64,000 nt of DNA from Marinobacterium nitratireducens (GTDB taxonomy: Bacteria > Pseudomonadota > Gammaproteobacteria > Pseudomonadales > Balneatricaceae): contig NZ_BMLT01000006.1 of the NCBI RefSeq assembly GCF_014645375.1, forward strand, positions 333,399 through 397,398. The letters run 5' to 3'. Both the position numbers and the translations under genes were made by a program. Shown piece after piece: positions 23,244 through 32,157 of this stretch (position 1 is its first letter; each line of letters starts with the position of its first letter). A model generated the notes under the pieces. The model worked only from the letters and a program-made list of their open reading frames with translations. It searched no databases and was not told the DNA's origin.

Positions 23244-25583
23244 TCAGTTGGAATTACCGGGATGCACCAGTGCGCCGAGACCGGCCTCGACCAGGTTGCG
23301 GATCAGCATGGCGCGGATGGCGCTGGCCTGCTCCAGCGCCAGCGCCTGGCTTACCAGTTCCTCCCCGCGCTGCCGGCTGAAGGAACGGATCACCCACTTG
23401 ATGCGCAGCAGATCCCCCGCGCTCAGGCTCAGGCTCTCGACGCCGAGGCCGAGCAGCAACAGGGCCACGGCGGGATCTCCGGCGGCCTCACCGCAGACGC
23501 TTACCGGCCTGCCGTGGCGCCGGCCGGCGGCGACGACCTGGATCAGGGCGCGGATCACCGCCGGATGGAGGGCGTCGAACCACTTGGCGACACGTTCATT
23601 GTTGCGGTCGACCGCCAGCAGGTACTGGGTCAGGTCATTGCTGCCGACGCAGAGAAAGCTGATCCGGCGCGCCAGCTCATCGGCCTGGTAGACGGCCGCG
23701 GGCACCTCGATCATGGCGCCGAGACGGGGCATGATGATGGCATCGTCCTGCTCCTGAAGCTCGTGGCAGGCACGAGTGATCAGTACCAGTGCTTCGTCGA
23801 GGTCCTCGACGCGGCTGATCATCGGCAGTAGCAGATTGAGGTTGCCGAGGCCCGCGTTGGCGCGCAGCATGGCGCGGATCTGGGTGAGGAAGATCTCCGG
23901 GTGGTCGAGGGAGATGCGGATTCCGCGCCAGCCGAGGTAGGGGTTCTCTTCCTGTACCGGGAAGTAGGTCAGCGCCTTGTCGCCACCGATGTCGAGGGTG
24001 CGCAGTGTGACCGGGCGCGGGTGAAAGGCCTCCAGCACCTGCCGGTAGAGGGTGAACTGCTCCTCCTCGTTGGGAAAGCTGTTGCGCACCATGAAGGGAA
24101 ATTCGGTGCGGTACAGACCGATGCCCTCGGCGCCCTTGGCAAGCGAATGGTTGAGGTCCGACAGCAGGCCGGCATTGGTATACAGCGGGATGCGCACGCC
24201 ATCGGGCGTTTCCGCGGGCAGCTCCAGCAGCTGCTGCAGGTCCTCCGACAGCTGTCTCTCCTGTTGCCGCACGCGGCGGAATTCGCCGCGCAGCGCTTCT
24301 CCGGGCTCAGGGTAGATCTGTCCCTGGTAGCCGTCGATGATCAGCGTTCTGCCGTCGAGCGCCGCCAGCGGCATCTCGGAGGAGAGGCTCATGATGGCCG
24401 GTACTTCCAGCGCTCGCGCCAGGATGGCCAGATGGGACAGGCTCGAGCCGTGGCCCGAGATGACCCCGACCAGTTGGCCGGCCGGTATGGAGGTCAGGTC
24501 GACGGGGCTCAGGTTTTCGCCGATCAGGATGCAGCGTTCGGGGTAGTCCGGTTGCGCCGGCTGCTTTTCGGGCAGCAGGCGCGCCATCAGGCGCTTGCCG
24601 ATATCGCGGATATCGTGCGCCCGCTCGCGCAGATAGGGGTCGTCCATCGCCTCGAACAGGCGGGCGTGCTCGAGAATACTGTCACGCAGCGCAGCCGGTG
24701 CCCAGTGTCCCGCGACAATGCGCGCCCTGGCCGCGTCGAACAGCTCGGTGCTGCGGGCAATCAGCGCAAAGGCCCGGAACAGCGAGCGGTCTTCGGCATT
24801 GAGTGCCGGCTCGTTATGCTCGGCCAGGCGTTCGAATTCGGCGGCGACCTGGTCCACGGCGCGGCTAAGCCGGGCGATTTCGCTGTCGGGGTCGTCTGCC
24901 GGCCGATCGGGAATCTGCTCGAGTTCGGCGGGCGAGCAGATCACCAGGCCGGTGCCCATGGCGATGCCCGGCGCGCCGGCGCCGCCGTCGATGCGGCTGA
25001 GTGTGGCATCGGGTGTATCGACGGATGCCGGCGACGGGCTGTGCGCCAGTGACAGCGCTATGGCGCCGGCCAGCTGCGAGGCCAGGGTGACCATGAAGGA
25101 TACCGCAGACTCGCGGAAACGGCGTTCGGCGACCTGCTGTACCACCATCACACCCAGTAGCTCCCCCTGGTGCAGGACCGGCACGCCGAGAAAGCCGTGG
25201 TAGTGTTCTTCGCCGGACTCGGGGACCGACTGGTAGCGGGGGTGGGCCGGTGCGTTGCGCACGTTGACGGGTTTGCGGCGCTGTGCCACCAGCCCCACCA
25301 GTCCTTCGTCGAGTTTCAGCTGCAACTGACCGACCACCTCGGGGTTGAGCCCTTCCGCGGCCATCAATACGTAGTGGTGGTGGGCCTGGTCGGAGAGAAA
25401 GACGGAGCAGGCATCGACCTGCATGGTAGCGCGGATGCCGCTGACGATCAGGTACAGCGCCGACTCCAGGTCTGCCGCTTCAGCGACGTCCTGCACGATC
25501 TGGCGCAAACGGGCCAGCTTCTTGCCCGGGCTCAGGCCTTTGTCCGCATCGCCCGGCGAAGACTGAGGTTGATCGGGGTTCAT
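23244..25583 (-). CDS. ptsP: PtsP, enzyme I of the nitrogen PTS
   Basis: A 779-aa protein: N-terminal GAF domain (residues about 20-165, ESALYLIVSGIRATMQVDACSVFLSDQ), then an enzyme I core. The phospho-accepting His lies in GHGSSLSHLAILARAL. The PEP-binding barrel carries FYRTEFPFM-type (LYRTEFPFM) and NDLTQYLLAVDRNN motifs and the catalytic Cys in VCGEAAGDP. Length and architecture match PtsP of pseudomonads. It autophosphorylates from PEP and feeds NPr/EIIA-Ntr. AGGAGA lies 8 bases before ATG 25583. The usual neighbour rppH is absent; a magnesium-transport operon lies upstream. Confidence 0.93.
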   Translation of the reverse strand: MNPDQPQSSPGDADKGLSPGKKLARLRQIVQDVAEAADLESALYLIVSGIRATMQVDACSVFLSDQAHHHYVLMAAEGLNPEVVGQLQLKLDEGLVGLVAQRRKPVNVRNAPAHPRYQSVPESGEEHYHGFLGVPVLHQGELLGVMVVQQVAERRFRESAVSFMVTLASQLAGAIALSLAHSPSPASVDTPDATLSRIDGGAGAPGIAMGTGLVICSPAELEQIPDRPADDPDSEIARLSRAVDQVAAEFERLAEHNEPALNAEDRSLFRAFALIARSTELFDAARARIVAGHWAPAALRDSILEHARLFEAMDDPYLRERAHDIRDIGKRLMARLLPEKQPAQPDYPERCILIGENLSPVDLTSIPAGQLVGVISGHGSSLSHLAILARALEVPAIMSLSSEMPLAALDGRTLIIDGYQGQIYPEPGEALRGEFRRVRQQERQLSEDLQQLLELPAETPDGVRIPLYTNAGLLSDLNHSLAKGAEGIGLYRTEFPFMVRNSFPNEEEQFTLYRQVLEAFHPRPVTLRTLDIGGDKALTYFPVQEENPYLGWRGIRISLDHPEIFLTQIRAMLRANAGLGNLNLLLPMISRVEDLDEALVLITRACHELQEQDDAIIMPRLGAMIEVPAAVYQADELARRISFLCVGSNDLTQYLLAVDRNNERVAKWFDALHPAVIRALIQVVAAGRRHGRPVSVCGEAAGDPAVALLLLGLGVESLSLSAGDLLRIKWVIRSFSRQRGEELVSQALALEQASAIRAMLIRNLVEAGLGALVHPGNSN

Positions 25584-25761
25584 GCTGCCATCTCCTGTCG
25601 CAACGGAGACACTGCGCCATCGATTCGGGCCCTATTCGGATCCTGGCGTTCTGAACCGCGCGGTATTCGCCGTTGTCGTTATTGTTGCAAACAGCAGGCC
25701 CTTTTCACTCTATCCTGCCGGCGCGGACTTGTCATGCCGCAGTGCGGTTACAGCGTAAATC

Positions 25762-25945
25762 GTAGGATGGGTGAAACGGCGCTCGGGCACGGTATACCAG
25801 TTTTTGATCGGGTCCGGGCGCCGTGCAACCCATCTTGGGTCTCGGGTCAGCACCGCTGTGCCTGAATCATTGATGGGTTCCGCCGCTCAAGACTACCGTG
25901 CCGAGGAACCTGTATTCGGAGTTGGCGGCTCCACCCATCCTACCT
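25762..25945. repeat. Two adjacent GATGGGT inverted elements
   Basis: First element 25762-25836: GTAGGATGGGTGAAACGGCGC mirrored by GCGCCGTGCAACCCATC. Second 25871-25945: GATGGGTTCCGCCGC mirrored by GGCGGCTCCACCCATC. CTATCCTGCCGGCGCGGACT(T/C)GTCATGCC is duplicated on both sides (25713 and 25949), so the pair may have entered by insertion with flank duplication. Fills the 392-bp gap. Confidence 0.7.
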
Positions 25946-25975
25946 TTCTATCCTGCCGGCGCGGACTCGTCATGC

Positions 25976-27283
25976 CTAGAGCATGGCGGAAAGCAGTGTG
26001 GCGATGCCAAGAAAGCTGAAGAAGCCGACGATATCGGTGATCGTTGTCAGGAAAATGCTCGATGACTGCGCCGGGTCCTGGCCCAGCGACGTCAGCACCA
26101 CGGGGATGGTGGCGCCGGCCATCCCGGCGACCACCATCGACAAAATCATGGCCAGGCAGATCACCAGTGCAAGCCCGGTGGAGCCGCTCCAGATCCATAC
26201 GCCCAGCGCGGTCACGCCGGAGACCGCGAGACCGTTGAGGAAGCCGACCAGCGCCTCTTTGAACAGAAGCTGACCCCAGTGACTGCTGCGCACCTCGCGC
26301 AGTGCCAGTCCCCGCATGGTCACCGCCAGCGCCTGGGCTCCGGTGTTGCCGGACTGGCCCGCGACCACCGGCAGCAGCACCGCGAGCGCGGTGAACTGGG
26401 CGATGGTGCTCTCGAACAGGCCGACAACGCTGGCGGCGATAAAGGCGGTCAACAGGTTGATCTGCAGCCAGGGCAGCCGTTTGCCGACGGCAAAGGAGAC
26501 GCGGGACAGCGCCCGTTCTTCCTTGCTGGTACCGACCATCGTCTGCAGCGTGGCGGTGGCTTCGTTTTCGGCCGCCTCCATCAGCGCCTGAGGCGGCACG
26601 ACGCCGATCAGTCTGCCGTCGAGGTCGACCACGGGAAGGTCGATGATACGCAGCTCCTCGAGCTTGTCGACGACCTCGTCGCGCGGAGTCATGCCCTCGA
26701 CCCAGGCCGTGACCGGCTGCATCAGCTCGTGGAGGCGGGCAGCGGGGGACGCCACTGCCAGCACCTGAATCGGGATAACGCCGCTCAGTCGGTTGTCGCC
26801 GTCGAGCACGAACAGGCTGAGTATGTCGTGGCGCTGGCTGGCGCGCAGACGCTGCAGGCCTTCGCGTACCGTCATGTCGGCGCGAAACACCAGTATCCGC
26901 GGATCCATCAGGGCACCGGCGCTGCCGGGCGGGAAGGCCATCAGGGTATTGAGCTCCCCAGCCCGGGTTTCATCCAGCAGCGCCATCCAGCTATCGCGCC
27001 GTCCCGGTGACACGCTCGCCAGCCAGGCGACGCAGCGGTTCGGGTTGGCACGACTCAGCAGTTCGCGAACGCGCCCGTCGTCCAGCGACTCCAGCACTTC
27101 GCCCGCGATATCCGGGACCAGGCGTTCCCAGACCGCCAGCGCCAGCTCCGGTGGCTGCTCGCCGAGCAGGTCGGCAATGCGTGTCGCGGGCAGCTTCTCC
27201 AGCAGGTGGGTGGCTTCCGCCGGATAACGATTCAGGCAGACCTGCTGCAACAGGGCGGCGGCCCGCGGCTGCTCAGTGCTCAT
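25976..27283 (-). CDS. mgtE: MgtE magnesium transporter
   Basis: A 435-aa protein with the MgtE order: N-terminal helical domain (residues about 10-110), tandem CBS domains (GALMDPRILVFRADMTVREGLQRLR to EATATLQTM), plug helix, and five C-terminal membrane helices. The pore region holds LPVVAGQSGNTGAQALAVTMRGLAL, with conserved GxSGNxGxQ. It imports Mg2+ and is gated by cytoplasmic Mg2+ bound to N/CBS domains. ATG 27283 overlaps the upstream gene's stop by 11 bp, showing translational coupling. Confidence 0.93.
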   Translation of the reverse strand: MSTEQPRAAALLQQVCLNRYPAEATHLLEKLPATRIADLLGEQPPELALAVWERLVPDIAGEVLESLDDGRVRELLSRANPNRCVAWLASVSPGRRDSWMALLDETRAGELNTLMAFPPGSAGALMDPRILVFRADMTVREGLQRLRASQRHDILSLFVLDGDNRLSGVIPIQVLAVASPAARLHELMQPVTAWVEGMTPRDEVVDKLEELRIIDLPVVDLDGRLIGVVPPQALMEAAENEATATLQTMVGTSKEERALSRVSFAVGKRLPWLQINLLTAFIAASVVGLFESTIAQFTALAVLLPVVAGQSGNTGAQALAVTMRGLALREVRSSHWGQLLFKEALVGFLNGLAVSGVTALGVWIWSGSTGLALVICLAMILSMVVAGMAGATIPVVLTSLGQDPAQSSSIFLTTITDIVGFFSFLGIATLLSAML

Positions 27284-28115
27284 CCCGGGTCTCCGGGGGC
27301 GGTGCCCGGTTTTCGCGTGTCGGGAACAGCAGCGCCGCTGCACCGGACCAGAGCAGGTCGGTCAGTTCGAGCAGGGTATCGCGCGAGCCCTGGGCCATGC
27401 CGGCGTCGTGACCCTGGTCGCGCAGGGCGTCGACCATGTCCTTCTGGTGCAACACGCCGAGAAAGAGTCCCTTGCGGTCGGTAACGGCGATCAGGGTGTC
27501 ATGGGTCCAGGCCGGGTGGTGTTCGACGGCACCCAGCCGGGTCTTGGCCGAAACCATCGGCAGGTCCTTTTGCACGATCGCCTGCAGCGGCGCCTTGCGG
27601 CGCGCCGACAGCAGATCCTGTACCGCCACGCTGCCGGCCAGGCGATGATTCCTGTCGAGCACGAAAATGCGGTGCAGCGCTGTCTGCGGGCTGTGGCGGA
27701 TACGCTGCAGCGCTTCCTCGACACCGATGTCGGCGGGAAGGGTGAAAGCGCGGCTGTCCATGACCGCGCCCACCGATCCGACGGGAAAACTCTGCACCAG
27801 CCGCAGGGCGCTGTTGATGCCGAGCGGCAGCCGGGAAAGAATTTCCTCGCGCGGCCCCGCTGCAAGCAACTGCACCAGTGGCACCGCCGTCGTGGTGGGT
27901 AGCCTGGCCAGCAGGCCGGCGGCGCGCCTGACCGGCAGGCGTTCCAGGCAGCGGGTCACCGTCAATGGCGGCAGCCGCTGCAATACCCGGAGCGCCGGCT
28001 TGTCGGGCACCCCGGCCATCAGTTCGGCGAGATCGGCGGCGTCGACGTTCTCCAGCGCCGCGGCCGCGTCGTCCGGGTGTTCGGACATCAGGTGGATGGC
28101 CAGCAAATCAGTCAT
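27273..28115 (-). CDS. Soluble MgtE-N/CBS protein, an MgtE regulatory-domain paralogue
   Basis: A 280-aa protein with an MgtE-N-like superhelix (residues about 5-115, ADLAELMAGVPDKPALRVLQRLPP) and two CBS motifs (GAVMDSRAFTLPADIGVEEALQRIR; HHPAWTHDTLIAVTDRKGLFLGVLHQKDMVDAL), but no membrane channel. The Ser-Val-Gly-Ala-Val-Met-Asp junction matches the equivalent MgtE junction. It ends with a short hydrophobic patch (LLWSGAAALLF). It overlaps mgtE by 11 bp and the upstream mscS-type gene by 8 bp. Probably a Mg2+- or nucleotide-sensing partner of MgtE; role inferred only. Confidence 0.8.
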   Translation of the reverse strand: MTDLLAIHLMSEHPDDAAAALENVDAADLAELMAGVPDKPALRVLQRLPPLTVTRCLERLPVRRAAGLLARLPTTTAVPLVQLLAAGPREEILSRLPLGINSALRLVQSFPVGSVGAVMDSRAFTLPADIGVEEALQRIRHSPQTALHRIFVLDRNHRLAGSVAVQDLLSARRKAPLQAIVQKDLPMVSAKTRLGAVEHHPAWTHDTLIAVTDRKGLFLGVLHQKDMVDALRDQGHDAGMAQGSRDTLLELTDLLWSGAAALLFPTRENRAPPPETRDEH

Positions 28116-28946
28116 CGCCGTCGGTCCTTCGCTTCAGTACCGAAACGCTCTCTGCAAAACGCCGCGCGGGCACGAGGGTGCGCCCTTCGTCGGTATCGAG
28201 AATCACCGCGGTCGAGGTCAGCTCGAGGATGTCGCCTTCGGTGTCGTCCACCCGCACCTTCTGCCCGATGCGGTAGACCTTTCGCAGTTGGTGGGCCGCC
28301 AGAATGTTGCTGACCTCGGCGCTGGCGCCGATGCCGAAGGCCAGCCCCAGAGCGCCGAGAATGGCGGCGGCGGCGATGGTGACGACGTTGACCAACAGGC
28401 CGACGTTGAGGCCGAGGTGACCGATGCCGAGAATGGCGGCGAAGACGACGATCAGCGTCTTGACGGTAACCCCCAGCGCTTCGCTCGAGCTCAGTCCACG
28501 GGCCAGCGCGGCGGCCGCACCAGATCCTGGGCGATGCCGCCGAGCAGATAGCCGCCGAACAGGATCAGCGCACCGATGATTAGCTTGGGCAGATAGATGA
28601 TGAGCTGGTTGATCCAGTCCGCGAGCCCCGGAAGCCCCAGGGATTCCACCGCGGCGGCAAGGAAGAACAGGAACACCAGCCAGTACAGCAGTCGGGCGAT
28701 GAAGCTGGAGTCGGGCTTGCGCAGTGCGAGGGCCGCAGGCCCCGAGTGGCGGCGCAGATGTGCGGTCAGGCGATCGATGCCGGAACCGAAGCGCAGCGTC
28801 AGGGCGCGAATCAGTCGCGCGAACAGCCAGCCCAGCAGCAACAGCAGCAGTGCCGTGATCAGGTTCGGCAGATACGCCGCCAGGGTCCTGAGAAAGTCGC
28901 TGAAACTGCTTTCAAGAATGTCCCTGAGGTTGTTGAGCGTTTCCAT
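28108..28946 (-). pseudogene. MscS-family mechanosensitive channel, single frameshift
   Basis: The first frame (28946-28491) gives METLNNLRDILESS, then three hydrophobic segments, and stops after GGIAQDLVRPPRWPVD. Restoring one base near 28510-28518 joins it to LARGLSSSEALGVTVKTLIVV and on to VTIAAAAILGALGLAFGIGAS-AEVSNILA, the pore helix and beta domain, ending at 28108. Intact, it would be about 280 aa, a small-conductance channel. The lesion is in a GC-rich run (GGTGCGGCCGCC), so a sequencing error is possible. First gene of the mgtE operon, overlapping the next by 8 bp. Confidence 0.8.
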
Positions 28947-29069
28947 GGTCCCCGTCGCCGTGCCGGACGCGGTCGGGTGACCGCGCCTTGACTACAGACT
29001 AGCAGGCCGTTGGAGTTCTACCTGATTTGCCGGCAGCCGCGTTCATTTATCAGTTTTTGTCCGCCCCGC

Positions 29070-30131
29070 TCAGCCGAACAGGGCCAGCTGATCCCCGGCC
29101 CGCGGCGGCACGCTGAAGAGGTCGGTGCGCAGTCGCAGGCCATGGCGCTGTTCCAGGCCGTACTTTCTCTGCGCAAGGCGAAAGCGCTGGGCGATCATCT
29201 CGGCGAACTGGCCTTCGCCGCGCATTCGCTTGCCGAAGCGGCTGTCGTTTTCCTGCCCGTTGCGGCTCTGGCGGATCAGGCTCATCACGTGCTCGGCGCG
29301 GTCCGGGTAGTGGGCGTCGAGCCACTCGCGGAACAGGCCCTTCACCTCCTGGGGCAGGCGTATGAAGACGTAACCGGCGTTGCGGGCACCGGCCTCGGCG
29401 CAGGCGCTTAGAATCGCCTCGAGTTCGCGGTCGTTGATCATGGGAATCAGTGGCGCCACCAGGACCCCGACCGGGACACCGGCGGCGGTCAGTTCGCGGA
29501 TGGCGTTGAGCCGGGTGCGAGGCCCGGCGGCGCGCGGCTCCAGAGTGCGTTTCAGTTCCGGATCCAGCGTCGTCATGCTGATCATCACCGAGCACAGCTG
29601 CTGACGGGCCATATCGGAGAGAATGTCGAGGTCGCGCGTGATCAGGGCGCCCTTGGTGATGATCGTCACGGGATGGCGGTAGCGCGCGAGCACCTCGAGC
29701 AGCTCCCGGGTGATGCGGCGCTGCTGTTCAAGCGGCTGGTAGGGGTCGGTGTTGGCGCCGAGGGTGATCGGCTTGCAGCGATAGTTTTTCGCCCGCAGTT
29801 CCTGCTCCAGCCGCTCGGCGGCGCCCTCCTTGCAGATGATGCGGGTTTCGAAATCGAGTCCCGGCGACAGGTCCCAGTAGGCGTGGCTGGGGCGGGCATA
29901 GCAGTAAATGCAGCCGTGCTCGCAGCCGCGGTAGGGATTGATCGACTGCTCGAACGGCACATCGGGCGAGCGGTTGCGGCTGATGATGGTCCTGGGCCGC
30001 TCGTTGATCTGCACGGTATCGATGCGGGCCGGCAGCTCGCCGTCCGCGACAGGGTCGATCTCGCTGCGCGAGGGCGCGAATCGGTTGGCCGGGTTGGAGA
30101 GGGCGCCACGGCCCCTGGGCGGTCTGGACAT
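29070..30131 (-). CDS. PA0069-type radical SAM protein (spore-photoproduct-lyase-like)
   Basis: A 353-aa radical SAM enzyme. The 4Fe-4S cluster motif CxxxCxxC is in INPYRGCEHGCIYCYARPSH. The remaining pattern (LGANTDPYQPLEQQRRITRELLEV, ITKGALITRDLDIL, RTLEPRAAGPRTRLNAIRELTAAGVPVGVLVAPLIPMIND) is that of the PA0069 family, related to spore photoproduct lyase (SplB). A LexA box lies 23 bases upstream of ATG 30131, inside its promoter, so it is probably SOS-induced and linked to DNA damage. The reaction is unknown. Confidence 0.9.
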   Translation of the reverse strand: MSRPPRGRGALSNPANRFAPSRSEIDPVADGELPARIDTVQINERPRTIISRNRSPDVPFEQSINPYRGCEHGCIYCYARPSHAYWDLSPGLDFETRIICKEGAAERLEQELRAKNYRCKPITLGANTDPYQPLEQQRRITRELLEVLARYRHPVTIITKGALITRDLDILSDMARQQLCSVMISMTTLDPELKRTLEPRAAGPRTRLNAIRELTAAGVPVGVLVAPLIPMINDRELEAILSACAEAGARNAGYVFIRLPQEVKGLFREWLDAHYPDRAEHVMSLIRQSRNGQENDSRFGKRMRGEGQFAEMIAQRFRLAQRKYGLEQRHGLRLRTDLFSVPPRAGDQLALFG

Positions 30132-30153
30132 TCCGGAGATCTCCGAAAATTAA

Positions 30154-30173
30154 TACTGTTTAAATATACAGTA
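30154..30173 (-). promoter_or_regulatory. LexA (SOS) box
   Basis: TACTGTTTAAATATACAGTA: perfect CTGT-N8-ACAG with an AT-rich centre and symmetric TA flanks, 23 bases before the radical SAM start and 140 bases before the divergent gene. Confidence 0.92.
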
Positions 30174-30313
30174 TTCGTCGCGGGATGTGTATCGGTCTCC
30201 GGTTCTGTCGCGGGTGGTTTCGGTGGGCGGCGGGACCGGTGGCTCTCGTCGAATGCCATTCGATCGGCTAGGCTATTCGCTCGGAACACTCAGAACCCCG
30301 CCGAGGTCAATGG

Positions 30314-31138
30314 ATGATGAATACTGTCGAACGCCGTTTGAGTTGTCTGGCCGTCACGATGTCCGGTGTCGCCGTGCAGCTGGCTGCCCCCACGGCATGG
30401 TCGCAGGATGCGGAGGCGCTGGCCAAGCAGCTGGCCAACCCGGTCGCCTCGCTGATCAGCGTGCCTTTTCAGCTGAACTACGACACCGACCTGGGGCCGG
30501 GGGATAACGGCGATCGTTATCTGCTGAACGTGCAGCCGGTTATCCCGTTCGATCTGAACGAGGACTGGAATCTGATCTCCCGCACTATCGTGCCCATCCT
30601 GTCCCAGGACGATGTGATTCCGGGCGAGGGCAGCCAGTCGGGTCTTGGCGACGTGGTGCAGAGCCTGTTCTTTTCGCCGAAAGAGCCGACGGCGAATGGC
30701 TGGATCTGGGGGGCGGGCCCGGTGGCGCTGCTCCCTACGGCAACCGACGACCTGCTGGGGGCGGAGAAGTGGGGGCTGGGTCCGACAGCCGTGGCACTGA
30801 GGCAGGATGGCGCCCTGACCTACGGTGCCCTGGCCAACCATATATGGTCCTTTGCCGGCGACGATGACCGCCGCGATATCAGTGCGACCTTCCTGCAACC
30901 CTTCCTGTCCCGCACCTCACCGAGTGCGACCACCTACACCGTCAATCTCGAGTCGACCTATGACTGGAAAGCCGAGGAGTGGTCGATCCCGCTCAACGCC
31001 AACGTCAGCAAGGTGCTCAGTCTGGGCGAACAGCTGGTCAGTGTTGGAGGGGGGCTGCGTTACTGGCTGGATAGCCCCGCTGCCGGCCCCGAAGGCCTGG
31101 GGGTGCGACTGCAGTTGACCCTGCTGTTTCCCAAATAG
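30314..31138 (+). CDS. Outer-membrane beta-barrel protein (transporter-like)
   Basis: A 274-aa protein with an N-terminal signal peptide ending near TAWSQ. Alternating hydrophobic strands with aromatic girdles follow (LISVPFQLNYDTDLGPG, WNLISRTIVPILSQ, GLGDVVQSLFFSP, YTVNLESTYDWKAEEWSIPLNANVSKVL), finishing with LQLTLLFPK, a barrel-type C-terminal strand. This resembles proteins annotated simply as transporter in gammaproteobacteria. GAGG lies 7 bases before ATG 30314. Substrate unknown; porin-like passage across the outer membrane is the best guess. Confidence 0.75.
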   Translation: MMNTVERRLSCLAVTMSGVAVQLAAPTAWSQDAEALAKQLANPVASLISVPFQLNYDTDLGPGDNGDRYLLNVQPVIPFDLNEDWNLISRTIVPILSQDDVIPGEGSQSGLGDVVQSLFFSPKEPTANGWIWGAGPVALLPTATDDLLGAEKWGLGPTAVALRQDGALTYGALANHIWSFAGDDDRRDISATFLQPFLSRTSPSATTYTVNLESTYDWKAEEWSIPLNANVSKVLSLGEQLVSVGGGLRYWLDSPAAGPEGLGVRLQLTLLFPK

Positions 31139-31229
31139 CGTTCGGCCTGAATGTGCCCGGTCAACGCATCCTGCAGGGTAGGCGAGGCCGTCCTGGCGCG
31201 CTTCAGGCGTTGCGGTACAGCCCATTGAA

Positions 31230-31305
31230 GACAAAGATGGGTTGCACGACGCCCGGACTGCAAAAGGGGTGGAGATCCCGGTAAGGTGTCTTTCCACCCA
31301 TCCTG
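31230..31305. repeat. GATGGGT inverted element
   Basis: AGATGGGTTGCACGACGCCC at 31234 and TTTCCACCCATCCTGCC ending about 31305 form the two arms. Located between convergent genes. Confidence 0.65.
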
Positions 31306-31329
31306 CCAAAGGCACAAGCGGGATGACGC

Positions 31330-32097
31330 CTATTTCGGTTCCATGCGGATGGCGCCGTCGAGCCGGATCACCTCGCCGTTGAGGTAGCGGTTCTCGATGA
31401 TGTGGGCGGCGAGGGCTGCATACTCGTCCGGTTCGCCGAAGCGTTTCGGGTGCTGCACCATCTGGATCAGCGGGTCGCGGACCTCGTCCGGCATGCCCTT
31501 CATCATCGGCGTGTCGAAGATGCCCGGGGCAATGGTCATCACCCGGATTCCGAGTTTCGCCAGGTCCCGGGCGATCGGCAGTGTCATTCCGGCCACCCCG
31601 GCCTTGCTGGCGCTGTAGGCGGCCTGGCCCATCTGACCGTCGAAGGCGGCAACCGACGCCGTATTGATGATCACGCCTCGCTCGCCACCCGCGTCGGGCT
31701 CGTTCTTCGCCATCTGCTCGGCAGCCAGGCGCAGCACGTTGAAGGTGCCGATCAGGTTGATGTTGATGGTCTGGGCGAACTTTTCCAGCGCCAGGGCGCC
31801 GTTGCGGCCGACGGTCTTGCCCGCCGGGGCGATGCCCGCGCAGTTGATGCACACATCCACGGTGCCGAAGGTTTCGACCACCTGCGCCAGCGCGGCTTCG
31901 ACCGAGGCGGCATCGGTGACGTCGACGCGGGCGAACAGCCCCTGCGGGCCGAGCTCGTCGGCCAGCGCCTGACCCGCCTCTTCGTTGAGGTCGAAGGCGG
32001 CAATCCTGGCGCCCCGGGCGGCCAGCCGGCGGCAGGTCACCAGGCCGAGGCCGGACGCACCGCCGGTGACGATAACGACTTTATTGTTCAGATCCAT
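31330..32097 (-). CDS. Short-chain dehydrogenase, type II 3-hydroxyacyl-CoA dehydrogenase-like
   Basis: A 255-aa SDR: TGGASGLG (residues 11-18) binds NAD, with Asp36 favouring NAD over NADP. The catalytic set is Ser148 in NTASVAAFDGQMGQ, Tyr161 and Lys165 in YSASK. The C-terminal pattern PKRFGEPDEYAALAAHIIENRYLNGEVIRLDGAIRM closely resembles HSD17B10-type 3-hydroxyacyl-CoA dehydrogenases. It follows an acyl-CoA dehydrogenase gene, so it probably catalyses the second oxidation of a branched or short acyl-CoA. Confidence 0.88.
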   Translation of the reverse strand: MDLNNKVVIVTGGASGLGLVTCRRLAARGARIAAFDLNEEAGQALADELGPQGLFARVDVTDAASVEAALAQVVETFGTVDVCINCAGIAPAGKTVGRNGALALEKFAQTININLIGTFNVLRLAAEQMAKNEPDAGGERGVIINTASVAAFDGQMGQAAYSASKAGVAGMTLPIARDLAKLGIRVMTIAPGIFDTPMMKGMPDEVRDPLIQMVQHPKRFGEPDEYAALAAHIIENRYLNGEVIRLDGAIRMEPK

Positions 32098-32157
32098 ATT
32101 CGTTCCCCGAATTCGTTTTGGTGGCGCGCGGCGGCGCCGGATATGCTGGTGAAGCGA

